Source of the DNA: Flavobacteriaceae bacterium
GTDB taxonomy: Bacteria > Bacteroidota > Bacteroidia > Flavobacteriales > Flavobacteriaceae
Assembly (NCBI GenBank): GCA_002707025.1
Contig: PALG01000015.1
Span: 153,601 to 217,600 of the forward strand
Direction: 5' to 3'
Length of the DNA stretch: 64,000 bases
The notes under the pieces are model-generated. The model had not been told where the DNA came from and ran no database searches. It saw nothing but the letters and a program-made list of their open reading frames with translations. Below, piece by piece: positions 17,861-27,373 of this stretch (positions within the stretch are counted from its first letter, which is position 1; every line of letters starts with the position of its first letter). A program made the position numbers and the translations under genes.

Positions 17861-19114
17861 ATGCTAATTTACCTAAGGGTCCTAAAAGAGAGCTTTAATT
17901 TTGCCTTGAACGCCTTGCGCAATAACAAGTTGCGTACTTTTTTATCCTTAGTGGGGGTGACCATTGGTATTTTTTCTATTATCGCAGTTTTGGCTGCCGT
18001 AGATTCCTTGAAAAGTGAAATAGAAAATAGTATTAGTGGATTGGATAACAGTACCATTTACTTGGGGCATTTTTCTTTTGGCCCTACCGATGTCCCTCGT
18101 TGGAAGTGGGCACAGTTTCCCACTGCAAGCTATGAGGAATATCAATATTTAAAAAAGAATTTACCCGATATAGACGCCATTTCCTACACGCTAAACGTGC
18201 CCAATGAAACAATAAAGTTTGAAGACAAATCGGTTGAAAATGTGAATATTGGTGCTGTTACAGACGATTATTACAATATTGAGGATTTAAAGATTGAAGA
18301 AGGCCGGTTTTACAATGAACTGGAAAGTACCAATGGAGCCAACGTCATCGTACTAGGGAATGAAATATGCAATTCCCTTTTTTCTACCCCGCAACAAGCT
18401 ATTGGGAAAAGAGTGCGTTTGTATGGTCGAAAATTTACGGTCATTGGCGTGTTAAAGAAGGAAGGTTTTGCCTTGGGCGACTCAAAGGATACGGCTGTCT
18501 TTTTACCAGTAAATGTATTGCGTTCCATGTTTGGTTCAAACAACAAATCACTTTTTCCCTTTATCATTCTAAAACCTGAAAAAGAGGTGGATAATGCCGC
18601 TTTCGTAGCGATGTTAAAACAACGTATGCGACTGAAAAGGGGATTGAAACCTGAAGAGATTGATAATTTCTTTGTGAATCAGTTGCAAGGTTTTACCGAT
18701 GCTATTAATAGTATTACGGGAACCATGAACTTAATTGGAGGGATCATTAGTGCTTTTTCCCTGTTAGTTGGTGGCTTTGGAATTGCCAATATCATGTTTG
18801 TAAGTGTAAAAGAACGCACCAATTTAATTGGAATTCAGAAATCATTGGGTGCCAAACGGAAATTTATCCTTTCTCAATTTTTATTTGAAGCCATGATTCT
18901 GGCATTGATTGGTGGAATTATTGGGTTGCTCTTTGTATTTGTCGCATCCCTCATTGCTTCTGCATTCACCCCCGACTTTGAGTTTGTCTTATCGCCTTTC
19001 AATATTATGATTGGGACTGTTATAGCAGCTGCTATAGGATTGGTTTCAGGAATTTTACCTGCAATAAAAGCCTCCAATTTGGACCCCGTGGAAGCTATAC
19101 GAACAGGAATGTAA
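17861..19114 (+). CDS. MacB/FtsX-type ABC transporter permease
   Basis: A 417-residue inner-membrane protein with the MacB layout: an N-terminal helix after NNKLRTFLSLVGVTIGIF (residues 22-40), a large periplasmic core to about residue 280 and three C-terminal helices containing the FtsX domain (ERTNLIGIQKSLGAKR). It ends with LDPVEAIRTGM, the standard family terminus. Such permeases work with a LolD/MacB-type ATPase in lipoprotein release or export; no ATPase is adjacent. It ends directly against the convergent GAF-domain gene. Confidence 0.9.
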   Translation: MLIYLRVLKESFNFALNALRNNKLRTFLSLVGVTIGIFSIIAVLAAVDSLKSEIENSISGLDNSTIYLGHFSFGPTDVPRWKWAQFPTASYEEYQYLKKNLPDIDAISYTLNVPNETIKFEDKSVENVNIGAVTDDYYNIEDLKIEEGRFYNELESTNGANVIVLGNEICNSLFSTPQQAIGKRVRLYGRKFTVIGVLKKEGFALGDSKDTAVFLPVNVLRSMFGSNNKSLFPFIILKPEKEVDNAAFVAMLKQRMRLKRGLKPEEIDNFFVNQLQGFTDAINSITGTMNLIGGIISAFSLLVGGFGIANIMFVSVKERTNLIGIQKSLGAKRKFILSQFLFEAMILALIGGIIGLLFVFVASLIASAFTPDFEFVLSPFNIMIGTVIAAAIGLVSGILPAIKASNLDPVEAIRTGM

Positions 19115-19570
19115 CTAGAGGATTTTTGCCACTTCGGCATTTACCCACTCCAAGAACAATTCATCTTCCTCGGTAAATGGATCAATCGTATTTGAATCGA
19201 TATCAATTTGACCGATATTTTTCCCGTCTTTGAATAACGGAATCACAATCTCTGCCTTTACATGAATGCTACACGCAATGTAATTATCCTGGGCTTTTAC
19301 ATCGGGCACTAAAAAATTAGCATTGCTTTCGGCTACCTGTCCGCAAATCCCTTTGCCAAAAGGAATGACCGTATGGTCGGTAGGTTCGCCAGCAAAAGCC
19401 TTTAAGTGAAGGGTCTTTTCGGCTTGGTTTGCAAAATAGAATCCTACCCAATCGTAGTAAGGAACCTTTTCTTGAAGTAGTTCACACACTTGAGTCAGTT
19501 TTGATTCTGTAGCAACTGCCTGATGGATTAAAATTTCAGAAATACCAGGCTTCAAAGATTGTAGTTCCAT
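19115..19570 (-). CDS. GAF-domain protein, probable free methionine-R-sulfoxide reductase
   Basis: A 151-residue single GAF-domain protein. Cysteines in GICGQ and IACS align with catalytic or resolving positions of YebR-type fRMsr enzymes, and the following EIVIPL...IGQIDIDS stretch is characteristic of that family. The enzyme would reduce free L-methionine-(R)-sulfoxide in the cytosol. One of the three cysteines of the E. coli enzyme appears to be missing, so the call remains probable. A minus-strand TACATTTG box (19585-19592) places its transcript start about 10 bases before the ATG. Confidence 0.78.
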   Translation of the reverse strand: MELQSLKPGISEILIHQAVATESKLTQVCELLQEKVPYYDWVGFYFANQAEKTLHLKAFAGEPTDHTVIPFGKGICGQVAESNANFLVPDVKAQDNYIACSIHVKAEIVIPLFKDGKNIGQIDIDSNTIDPFTEEDELFLEWVNAEVAKIL

Positions 19571-19629
19571 AGCACAAATTTTTGCAAATGTATTTCAAAA
19601 AAGAAAGCGAGTGACAAATTCAAATTACA

Positions 19630-19643
19630 TACTTTTGTTAAAA
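19630..19643 (+). promoter_or_regulatory. -7 promoter element directly before xrtF
   Basis: TACTTTTG (19630-19637) matches TAnnTTTG exactly, and only 5 bases separate it from the xrtF ATG. Transcription would therefore begin at or next to the start codon (a leaderless mRNA). No clear -33 TTTG is present. Confidence 0.45.
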
Positions 19644-20188
19644 TGAAGGCCCTTTTTAAGCAATATCAACCCGTAGTTCGCTTTTTACTGCTCTTTTTTG
19701 GCAGCTATGCCGTACTTAGCCTTTTCTACGGACTATACCTGCATTTTTCAAGTGATGGTAAGCCAGACCCTATCACCCAATGGGTGGCTACTCAAAGTGA
19801 AAGTGTGATAGAATCGTTTGGGTACGCATCACAAGTAGTTGCCAATGAAGGTCATCCCAGTATGCAATTATGGGTGGAAGGAACGCTTGTAGGAAGGATT
19901 ATTGAAGGGTGTAATGCGTTGAGTATTGTTATTTTATTTGCTTCTTTTATCATTGCTTTCGCAGAAGGTTTTAAAAAGACACTACTATTTTTATTTGCAG
20001 GAGCAGTCATTATTTATGGGGTCAACCTTCTCCGAATCGCTGTTTTGGCCATCGCTTTATATCGGTATCCTAGTTATCAGGAAGTATTGCACACAGTGGT
20101 TTTTCCGGCCCTTATCTACGGAATGGTTTTCTTGTTATGGGTCTTGTGGATACGATCGTTGAACTCAATTAAAGAAAAGAATGCATAA
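19643..20188 (+). CDS. xrtF: Exosortase family protein XrtF
   Basis: A 181-residue polytopic protein with about five helices. The exosortase catalytic triad is visible: Cys90 in IIEGCNALS, Arg131 in NLLRIAVL and His150 in EVLHTVVFP. Exosortases are membrane cysteine transpeptidase-like enzymes that process proteins with a C-terminal sorting signal; XrtF is the variant of the Flavobacteria. The next gene, overlapping by 8 bp, is its usual partner, which supports the call. I see no PEP-CTERM-like substrate in the window. Confidence 0.9.
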   Translation: MKALFKQYQPVVRFLLLFFGSYAVLSLFYGLYLHFSSDGKPDPITQWVATQSESVIESFGYASQVVANEGHPSMQLWVEGTLVGRIIEGCNALSIVILFASFIIAFAEGFKKTLLFLFAGAVIIYGVNLLRIAVLAIALYRYPSYQEVLHTVVFPALIYGMVFLLWVLWIRSLNSIKEKNA

Positions 20189-20609
20189 ATTACCTAAAAT
20201 GGGGTTGTTGATTCTGCTTTTTGCGATATTAGTTGCGATAAGGGCCTATGCTCCTTCTTTATTTTATGACCCTTTAATTTCTTTTTTTAAGACGAATCAC
20301 AGCACTTCAGGATTACCCACATTTAATATGGGAAGGCTTATTGTTTTTACATCACTGCGCTTTTGGGCCAACACGATTATTTCATTAATGATTTTGTGGG
20401 TGCTTTTTCGGAAGCAAACACTGGTTCGTTTTTCACTATTGCTGTATATCCTATTTTTCATAGGATTAATTGTATGCTTTATCATCCTTCTGAAGGTTTC
20501 AAAGCCTGGGGAACATATGCTATTATTCTATGTAAGAAGATTTTTAATTCATCCTCTCTTGCTATTACTTTTAATTCCGGCGTTTTACTTTCAGAAAGGA
20601 AGAAAATAA
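20181..20609 (+). CDS. Exosortase F system-associated membrane protein
   Basis: A 142-residue protein with four predicted helices, starting inside the xrtF 3' end. The length, topology and linkage fit the exosortase F system-associated family found next to xrtF in Flavobacteria. An internal Met at codon 7 is an alternative start that would remove most of the overlap. Its biochemical role is not known; it probably assists or stabilises XrtF. Confidence 0.82.
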   Translation: MHKLPKMGLLILLFAILVAIRAYAPSLFYDPLISFFKTNHSTSGLPTFNMGRLIVFTSLRFWANTIISLMILWVLFRKQTLVRFSLLLYILFFIGLIVCFIILLKVSKPGEHMLLFYVRRFLIHPLLLLLLIPAFYFQKGRK

Positions 20610-20610
20610 A

Positions 20611-20618
20611 TACCTTTG
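20611..20618 (+). promoter_or_regulatory. -7 promoter element of the small lipoprotein gene
   Basis: TACCTTTG matches TAnnTTTG exactly; the transcript would start near 20623, 18 bases before the ATG at 20641. It lies just after the preceding stop codon, suggesting the lipoprotein gene is separately transcribed. Confidence 0.45.
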
Positions 20619-20640
20619 TGGAGTTAAAATTACTTCAGGA

Positions 20641-21066
20641 ATGAGAAAACTATTTTTTGTATGCGTACTAAGCCTTAGCGTTTTGGCTTGTAAGGAAAAA
20701 GAAACTAAGGCTGAAACTCAAGAAGGTCCTACCCAAATGGAGCAAGTGATGGAAACCCATGATGAGTTGATGCCGCAAATGTCTACCATTGCACAGTACA
20801 TTAATAAACTGGAAATGACGATGGATTCTACCAAAGTGGATACGGCCAGGCTAAATGCCATTTCCGATTTAAAACAAGCGAATGCCAGTATGATGCAGTG
20901 GATGAAGGATTTTGGAAATGCTTTTGAATCTGATGAAATTTTAAATGGTGCGGCACTTTCAGAAGAAAAGAAAAAACTTCTCAACACGTTTGAAGCAAAT
21001 GTCAATGCGTTGAAGGAAGAAATGAATACAGCTGTGGAAAACGCAGAAAAGACATTGGATAATTAA
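20641..21066 (+). CDS. Small helical lipoprotein of unknown function
   Basis: A 141-residue protein with a lipoprotein signal (Cys in VLAC, residue 17) followed by a mostly helical, Met-, Glu- and Lys-rich body with heptad character (about residues 30-60 and 105-140). Proteins like this are often labelled 'viral A-type inclusion protein' in flavobacterial genomes, a name that carries no functional meaning here. It is expected to be anchored to a membrane facing the periplasm. No enzymatic motif is visible. It has its own -7 box upstream. Confidence 0.8.
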   Translation: MRKLFFVCVLSLSVLACKEKETKAETQEGPTQMEQVMETHDELMPQMSTIAQYINKLEMTMDSTKVDTARLNAISDLKQANASMMQWMKDFGNAFESDEILNGAALSEEKKKLLNTFEANVNALKEEMNTAVENAEKTLDN

Positions 21067-21121
21067 TTCTTATTGACTTAATTTTAACAAAAAGGACGGT
21101 ACATTCGGGTTTTCTTTTTGT

Positions 21122-21134
21122 TATTTTTGCAAGG
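21122..21134 (+). promoter_or_regulatory. -7 promoter element at the start of the metal cluster
   Basis: TATTTTTG (21122-21129) matches TAnnTTTG, with just 4 bases to the GTG at 21134. The predicted transcript start coincides with the start codon, so the mRNA may be leaderless. Confidence 0.4.
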
Positions 21135-21541
21135 TGAAAGCGATTGTTTCCATAATTCTCTCTACCCTTATTTTGCTCATTAGCAGTGGCTTGGCTTATG
21201 CCAAACACTTTTGTGGAGGGCATGAAATGCTTTCGGAAATCACTTTAGGTGAAGCCCATCTTTCCTGCGGAATGAAAATGGAAGCCTCAGCTTGTGGGGA
21301 TGAGTTACAGGACAGCCATTCCTGTTGTAGTAACAAATACCTACAAGTAACTACAGACGATACGTTCTCAAAAGTAGATTTCGATTTTAACTTTGACACC
21401 CAATGGTTTGCCACCTTGGTAACTATTTTTGTGCTTCAGGAGCAAATCTTGCCCGAATCTCAAAATTTTTGTTATAAAGATTACAACCCTCCTCCCATAC
21501 AACAGGATTTACAAGTGTTGTATGAAACTTTCCTTATTTGA
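21134..21541 (+). CDS. HYC_CC_PP-like secreted cysteine-rich protein
   Basis: A 135-residue protein starting at GTG, with a signal peptide (to about residue 22, GLAYA). The mature part shows the signature landmarks of the small flavobacterial HYC_CC_PP family: KHFCGG (here HFC rather than HYC), SHSCCSNKY and NPPPIQQD. The many Cys and His residues before the CC pair suggest metal or redox chemistry. It opens a rightward cluster with two heavy-metal-associated proteins and a TonB receptor, which supports a metal-linked role, but no function has been shown that I know of. Confidence 0.72.
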   Translation: MKAIVSIILSTLILLISSGLAYAKHFCGGHEMLSEITLGEAHLSCGMKMEASACGDELQDSHSCCSNKYLQVTTDDTFSKVDFDFNFDTQWFATLVTIFVLQEQILPESQNFCYKDYNPPPIQQDLQVLYETFLI

Positions 21542-21606
21542 TTTTAAGATTTTAAATGCCAGTCCTCTTTTGGGGCAACTAATTTATAAATCTTAAAAAA
21601 ATAATC

Positions 21607-22329
21607 ATGAAACATACATATCAAATCGCAGGAATGACCTGTGATGGGTGTAAAAAATCAGTTACTGAAAAGCTCTCCAATGTGGAAGGGGTTTCTCAGG
21701 TAACAGTAGACCGTGAAGCAGGTACGGCTACCATTTCCATGGAGCAGCACATTGCTTTGGAAACCTTGCAAAAAGCACTTCCGAAGAAATACACCCTTTC
21801 AGAAAAGAAAACAGAAAATATTTTTGAAAACACTTCTTCAGAAGAAGCGACTTCAAAGCTAAAGCAGCTGAAGCCTTTATTTTTAATTTTTGGCTACTTG
21901 TTTACGGCAGCCATCTTACTTCATTACAAAAATTGGAATACGGGTGAAGCCATGCTGGACTTTATGGGACTGTTCTATATTGTCTTTAGCTTCTTTAAAT
22001 TTTTGGATCTGAAAGGATTCCCGGAATCTTTCAGAATGTACGATCCTCTGGCAAAAGTACTTCCCGTATATGGATGGATCTATCCGTTTATGGAATTAGG
22101 ATTAGGACTCCTATTCTTAATGCGCCTTCAAATACATCTCGCGCTATGGGTTACCCTTGTTATCTTAGGGCTAACCACCATTGGGGTAGTGCAGACGCTT
22201 CTAGGGAAAAGAACCATTCAATGTGCCTGTTTGGGAACGGCTTTAAAGCTTCCCATGACAGAGGCTACTTTTATTGAAAATGCCTTGATGCTAGTCATGG
22301 CTGTACTAATGCTTTTAAATTTGGTATAA
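21607..22329 (+). CDS. HMA-domain protein fused to a MauE-like membrane domain
   Basis: A 240-residue fusion. Residues 1-65 form a heavy-metal-associated domain with the CxxC site in GMTCDGCKKS. A linker leads to a four-helix MauE/DoxX-like membrane domain (about residues 95-240) that ends with a CxC motif in TIQCACLGTALKLP, as in MauE family proteins. HMA domains pass Cu(I) or similar soft metals between partners, and MauE-like modules are linked to thiol redox in the membrane. It ends 1 base before the TonB receptor gene, so the two are co-transcribed. Confidence 0.85.
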   Translation: MKHTYQIAGMTCDGCKKSVTEKLSNVEGVSQVTVDREAGTATISMEQHIALETLQKALPKKYTLSEKKTENIFENTSSEEATSKLKQLKPLFLIFGYLFTAAILLHYKNWNTGEAMLDFMGLFYIVFSFFKFLDLKGFPESFRMYDPLAKVLPVYGWIYPFMELGLGLLFLMRLQIHLALWVTLVILGLTTIGVVQTLLGKRTIQCACLGTALKLPMTEATFIENALMLVMAVLMLLNLV

Positions 22330-22330
22330 C

Positions 22331-24571
22331 ATGAGACTATTTATTATACTATTACTTAGTTTATCCTCGCTAGGAACGTTTTCGCAAGAAACCCTAGAAG
22401 GAAGCATTGAAGATGCAGGAGCTACCGAAGAGCCTAAAGGTCTAGCCGGAGCCAATGTTTTTTGGTTGGATACCAACATAGGGGCCGTTACCGATTTTGA
22501 AGGAAATTTTTCCATCCCCTATAAAGAAACCTATAAAAAACTGGTGATAAGTTATGTAGGCTATCAAACCGATACCATTTCGGTTTCTGGGAATGCAAAG
22601 CCCATACGGCATGCCTTAAAAGCTTCCAGTGAATTGGACGAAGTAACGATTTCGGCTAGAAGAAAGGCATCCTCCCGTTCCTACATTGAACCGCAGAACG
22701 TAATTAATGTGAGTAGCGACGAATTGCTAAAAGCGGCTTGTTGTAATCTTTCCGAAAGTTTTGAAACCAACCCTTCCATCGACGTGAATTTCACCGATGC
22801 TGTTACCGGAACGCGGCAAATTAAAATGCTGGGCTTAACCAGTCCGTATATTTTAATTACTACGGAAAATGTCCCTGCTATTCGGGGTGCGGCACAAAAC
22901 TATGGATTGAGCTTTATTCCTGGAACTTGGGTGGAAAGTATTCAGATTACCAAAGGTGCGGGAAGCGTGACCAATGGTTTTGAAAGTATCGCCGGACAAA
23001 TTAATGCCGAACTGCAAAAACCGATGTCTGATGAAAAATTATTTGTCAATGCGTACGGTTCCATGAATGGTCGTTTGGAGTTAAACACGCACGTTAATAC
23101 CCAAGTTTCTCAAAAGTGGAGTACAGGGTTGTATGTGCATGGAAATCTTCGGAATAGTAAATTTGATAAAAATGAAGATGGGTTCTTGGATGTTCCCTTA
23201 GCCGAACAAATTAATGTGATGAACCGTTGGCAATATACCGACTCAGAAAAGGGGTGGGTGAGTTTCTTGAATTTTAGATACCTGAATGATTCCAAACAAG
23301 CGGGTCAAACCGATTTTAACCCTGAAACCGATAAGCTTACCACCAGAGCTTGGGGTAGTGAGATTGAAACCGAACGTTATGACTTTTCTGGGAAATTGGG
23401 GTATGTAAATCCTGAAATCCCATACCAAAGTGCTGGGCTTCAGGTTGCGTATAGCTATCATAATCAAGATTCCTATTTTGGTTTACGGCAGTACGATATT
23501 ACCCATGACAGTTTTTACGCAAACGCTTTGTATAACTCGATTATTAGTGATTCGCGTCATAAAATTAAAACAGGGGTAAGTTTTACCTATGACGATTACA
23601 CCGAGTTTGCCGATACGGCGTCTTACGATAGGACCGAAAATTCGGTAGGGGCCTTTTTTGAGTATGCTTATGATAATCTGGAGGCTTTGAGCCTTACGGC
23701 AGGGCTTCGGATAGATAATCATAATAAAATGGGCTTTTTTGTGACGCCTAGGTTACATGTTAAGTATACGCCTTGGGAGAAGTCGGCTTTTCGTTTTTCC
23801 GTAGGGAGAGGAAAAAGAACGGCCAATATTTTTGCTGAAAATATGTCGTTATTTGCTACCTCTAGACAGATCATTGTAGAAGAAGATGGAGGAGAGATTT
23901 ATGGAATGGATCCAGAAATAGCCTGGAATTACGGAATTTCCTACTTACAAGGTTTTAATCTCTTCGGAAGGAATGCTAGTGTTACTTTCGATTTTTACAG
24001 AACCGATTTTACCAATCAAATTGTGGTAGATTGGGAAACGGCTTCCGAAATTCGTTTTTATAATTTGGAAGGAGACAGCTACTCCAATAGCTTTCAGGTA
24101 GAATTTGATTATACTCCATTACAACGCTGGGATTGGCGTTTGGCATATAAATATTACGATGTGCAAACGCAGTATAAATCAGGGAAGTTTCAAAAGCCCC
24201 TTACCCCAAAAAACCGCTTTTTTGCCAACACTTCTTATGAAACCCAAAAAAGTGATAACGGAGGACAGTGGAAATTTGACGCTACCTATAACTGGTTAGG
24301 GGAGCAGCGATATGCTGCAACAGATGCGAACCCGTTGGAGCTGCAGCTGCCCGAATATTCCCCTACTGTAGGAACTTTAAATGCCCAAGTTACGAAGGTT
24401 TTCAGTGAAAAATTTGAGGTATACATTGGGGGGGAGAATGTAACCAATGTAAGGCAACCACAGCCCATTATAGATGCTGAAAATCCTTTTGGATCAAATT
24501 TTGATACTACCTTTGTGTATGGCCCTATTTTTGGGAGTATGTATTACGCAGGATTACGATTTAAACTTTAA
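22331..24571 (+). CDS. TonB-dependent outer-membrane receptor of the metal cluster
   Basis: A 746-residue receptor with a signal peptide (to FSQ, residue 18), an N-terminal carboxypeptidase-regulatory-like domain (residues 19-95), a plug (IQITKGAGSVTNGFESIAGQINAEL) and a 22-strand-type barrel ending in an aromatic/hydrophobic C-terminus (GLRFKL). The plug contains a Cys-Cys pair in KAACCNLSES, which may bind metal. It is encoded between two HMA proteins, so the likely cargo is a metal ion or metal complex (copper is a guess). Energy comes from TonB-ExbBD encoded elsewhere. Confidence 0.9.
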   Translation: MRLFIILLLSLSSLGTFSQETLEGSIEDAGATEEPKGLAGANVFWLDTNIGAVTDFEGNFSIPYKETYKKLVISYVGYQTDTISVSGNAKPIRHALKASSELDEVTISARRKASSRSYIEPQNVINVSSDELLKAACCNLSESFETNPSIDVNFTDAVTGTRQIKMLGLTSPYILITTENVPAIRGAAQNYGLSFIPGTWVESIQITKGAGSVTNGFESIAGQINAELQKPMSDEKLFVNAYGSMNGRLELNTHVNTQVSQKWSTGLYVHGNLRNSKFDKNEDGFLDVPLAEQINVMNRWQYTDSEKGWVSFLNFRYLNDSKQAGQTDFNPETDKLTTRAWGSEIETERYDFSGKLGYVNPEIPYQSAGLQVAYSYHNQDSYFGLRQYDITHDSFYANALYNSIISDSRHKIKTGVSFTYDDYTEFADTASYDRTENSVGAFFEYAYDNLEALSLTAGLRIDNHNKMGFFVTPRLHVKYTPWEKSAFRFSVGRGKRTANIFAENMSLFATSRQIIVEEDGGEIYGMDPEIAWNYGISYLQGFNLFGRNASVTFDFYRTDFTNQIVVDWETASEIRFYNLEGDSYSNSFQVEFDYTPLQRWDWRLAYKYYDVQTQYKSGKFQKPLTPKNRFFANTSYETQKSDNGGQWKFDATYNWLGEQRYAATDANPLELQLPEYSPTVGTLNAQVTKVFSEKFEVYIGGENVTNVRQPQPIIDAENPFGSNFDTTFVYGPIFGSMYYAGLRFKL

Positions 24572-24585
24572 AAAACACAATAACT

Positions 24586-24954
24586 ATGAAAAAATATCTT
24601 TTAGTACTAACGATCATGTTTACAGCTACTGTGATGGCTCAGGATAAAAATGCGAAAGCCACTGTAGAAGTGGACGGTGTTTGTATGATGTGTAAAGCAC
24701 GGATTGAAAAAGCGGCGATTAAAACCAAAGGGGTTAAGTCGGCCAATTGGAACGTGGAAACCCATCAATTAACCTTGTTCTTCGATGAGCGAAAGACCAA
24801 TTTAGAGGCTATTCAGGAAAATATAGCTGCGGTAGGTCATGATACTGAAAAATTTATAGCTCCAACGGAAGCTTACGAAAAAATAGATACCTGTTGTAAA
24901 TACAGGGATCCAAATACAGTTAAATCCCATGGAAAAGATGGGAGTGAAAACTAA
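24586..24954 (+). CDS. Periplasmic heavy-metal-associated (HMA) protein
   Basis: A 122-residue protein with a signal peptide (to MAQ, residue 19) and one HMA ferredoxin-like domain (about residues 25-90) whose CxxC site is in GVCMMCKAR. The tail adds a second Cys pair in DTCCKYRD. It is likely a periplasmic metallochaperone that passes metal to or from the TonB receptor encoded 15 bp upstream. A strong terminator follows, closing the cluster that begins at 21134. Confidence 0.87.
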   Translation: MKKYLLVLTIMFTATVMAQDKNAKATVEVDGVCMMCKARIEKAAIKTKGVKSANWNVETHQLTLFFDERKTNLEAIQENIAAVGHDTEKFIAPTEAYEKIDTCCKYRDPNTVKSHGKDGSEN

Positions 24955-24985
24955 AAAAAGGCACCTAGATCTAGGTGCCTTTTTT
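24953..24985 (+). terminator. Intrinsic terminator of the metal cluster
   Basis: A near-perfect palindrome (AAGGCACCTAGAT / CTAGGTGCCTT) followed by a run of T, starting at the stop codon of the HMA protein gene. Confidence 0.88.
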
Positions 24986-25066
24986 AGTTAAATATTTGCC
25001 AATAAGCGAATCAAATTATTGAAATACCCACTACATTTACATAGTCATTTTAATACGATAAAAGTT

Positions 25067-25162
25067 ATGGCAACAGCTAAGTCAAACGGAAAGTCTTCTG
25101 CAAAGAAACCAGCAGCTAAAGCTCCTGCAAAGAAGACGACTCCTGCTTCTAAAAAGAAGTAA
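25067..25162 (+). CDS. 31-residue Lys/Ala/Pro-rich histone H1-like protein
   Basis: A short open frame encoding 31 residues that starts MATAKSNGKSSAKK and ends PASKKK. Eleven residues are Lys and most of the rest are Ala, Ser, Pro or Thr; no acidic residue occurs. This composition matches the SPKK/AAKK-type tails of bacterial histone H1-like proteins and the tail of TopA in this same window. It is bracketed by a terminator on each side, so it has its own transcription unit. DNA or RNA binding is inferred from charge only. It is too short for most gene finders. Confidence 0.6.
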   Translation: MATAKSNGKSSAKKPAAKAPAKKTTPASKKK

Positions 25163-25205
25163 TTGTACTTTGGTTTATTTCGTATAAACCTTGAAAATTC
25201 AGTGT

Positions 25206-25237
25206 CACCACCCTTAAAAAAGGTGGTATTTTTTTTA
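25206..25237 (+). terminator. Intrinsic terminator after the Lys/Ala-rich gene
   Basis: Stem ACCACC / GGTGGT with a 9-base loop, followed by a run of T, 43 bases after the stop codon at 25162. Confidence 0.75.
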
Positions 25238-25242
25238 TAGAA

Positions 25243-25275
25243 AAAACCCTCTAAGATTTTCTCTAAGAGGGTTTG
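25243..25275 (-). terminator. Intrinsic terminator of groES-groL
   Basis: On the minus strand AAACCCTCT / AGAGGGTTT forms a 9-bp stem and is followed by more T, 20 bases after the groL stop codon. Confidence 0.75.
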
Positions 25276-25295
25276 TTATTTTAAGTAGGTGACCA

Positions 25296-26939
<1,644 letters not shown>

Positions 26940-26958
26940 TTATGGTTTTAGTTTAATT

Positions 26959-27234
26959 TTAAATTATTGCTAGGATATCATCCTCACGCATGATGAGGTA
27001 ATCCTTTCCATCAAATTTTAATTCGTTTCCAGCATATTTACCGTATAAAACAGTATCTCCAACTTTAACGGTCATTTCGTGGTCTTTTTTTCCTTTTCCT
27101 ACTGCCACGACTTTTCCTTGTTGTGGTTTTTCTTTTGCGGAATCAGGGATGTAAATTCCGGATGCAGTTTTGGTTTCAGCCTGCTGTGGCTCTACCAAAA
27201 CACGATCTGATAAAGGTTGAATTTTTAATGCCAT
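26959..27234 (-). CDS. groS: Co-chaperonin GroES (HSP10)
   Basis: A 91-residue protein of standard length. The mobile-loop region ([19 protein letters not shown]) and the [22 protein letters not shown] core are clearly present. It caps the GroEL chamber in the cytosol. It is the first gene of the groS-groL operon. In its leader a TTTG and a TAATTTCTG segment are spaced roughly as a Bacteroidota promoter, but the match is imperfect. Confidence 0.97.
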   Translation of the reverse strand: MALKIQPLSDRVLVEPQQAETKTASGIYIPDSAKEKPQQGKVVAVGKGKKDHEMTVKVGDTVLYGKYAGNELKFDGKDYLIMREDDILAII

Positions 27235-27324
27235 ATGTTTTTGTTTTGAAATGTTAATTTATAAATACGAATACAACTTAGGCAGAAATTATGCCATCAC
27301 ATTTTTGTGCCACAAATGCAAAAA

Positions 27325-27355
27325 AAAATGCCAACTTGTCATAAAGTTGGCATTT
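27325..27355 (-). terminator. Intrinsic terminator of the T9SS-sorted hydrolase gene
   Basis: AATGCCAACTT pairs with AAGTTGGCATT around a 7-base loop; T runs flank both sides, so it may work in both directions. On the minus strand it lies 18 bases after the stop of the gene at 27374. Confidence 0.82.
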
Positions 27356-27373
27356 TTAATAAACTGCAATTAG

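Noticed and set aside
27235..27310. CIRCE heat-shock operator before groS
   Set aside because: No TTAGCACTC-N9-GAGTGCTAA inverted repeat is present in the leader.
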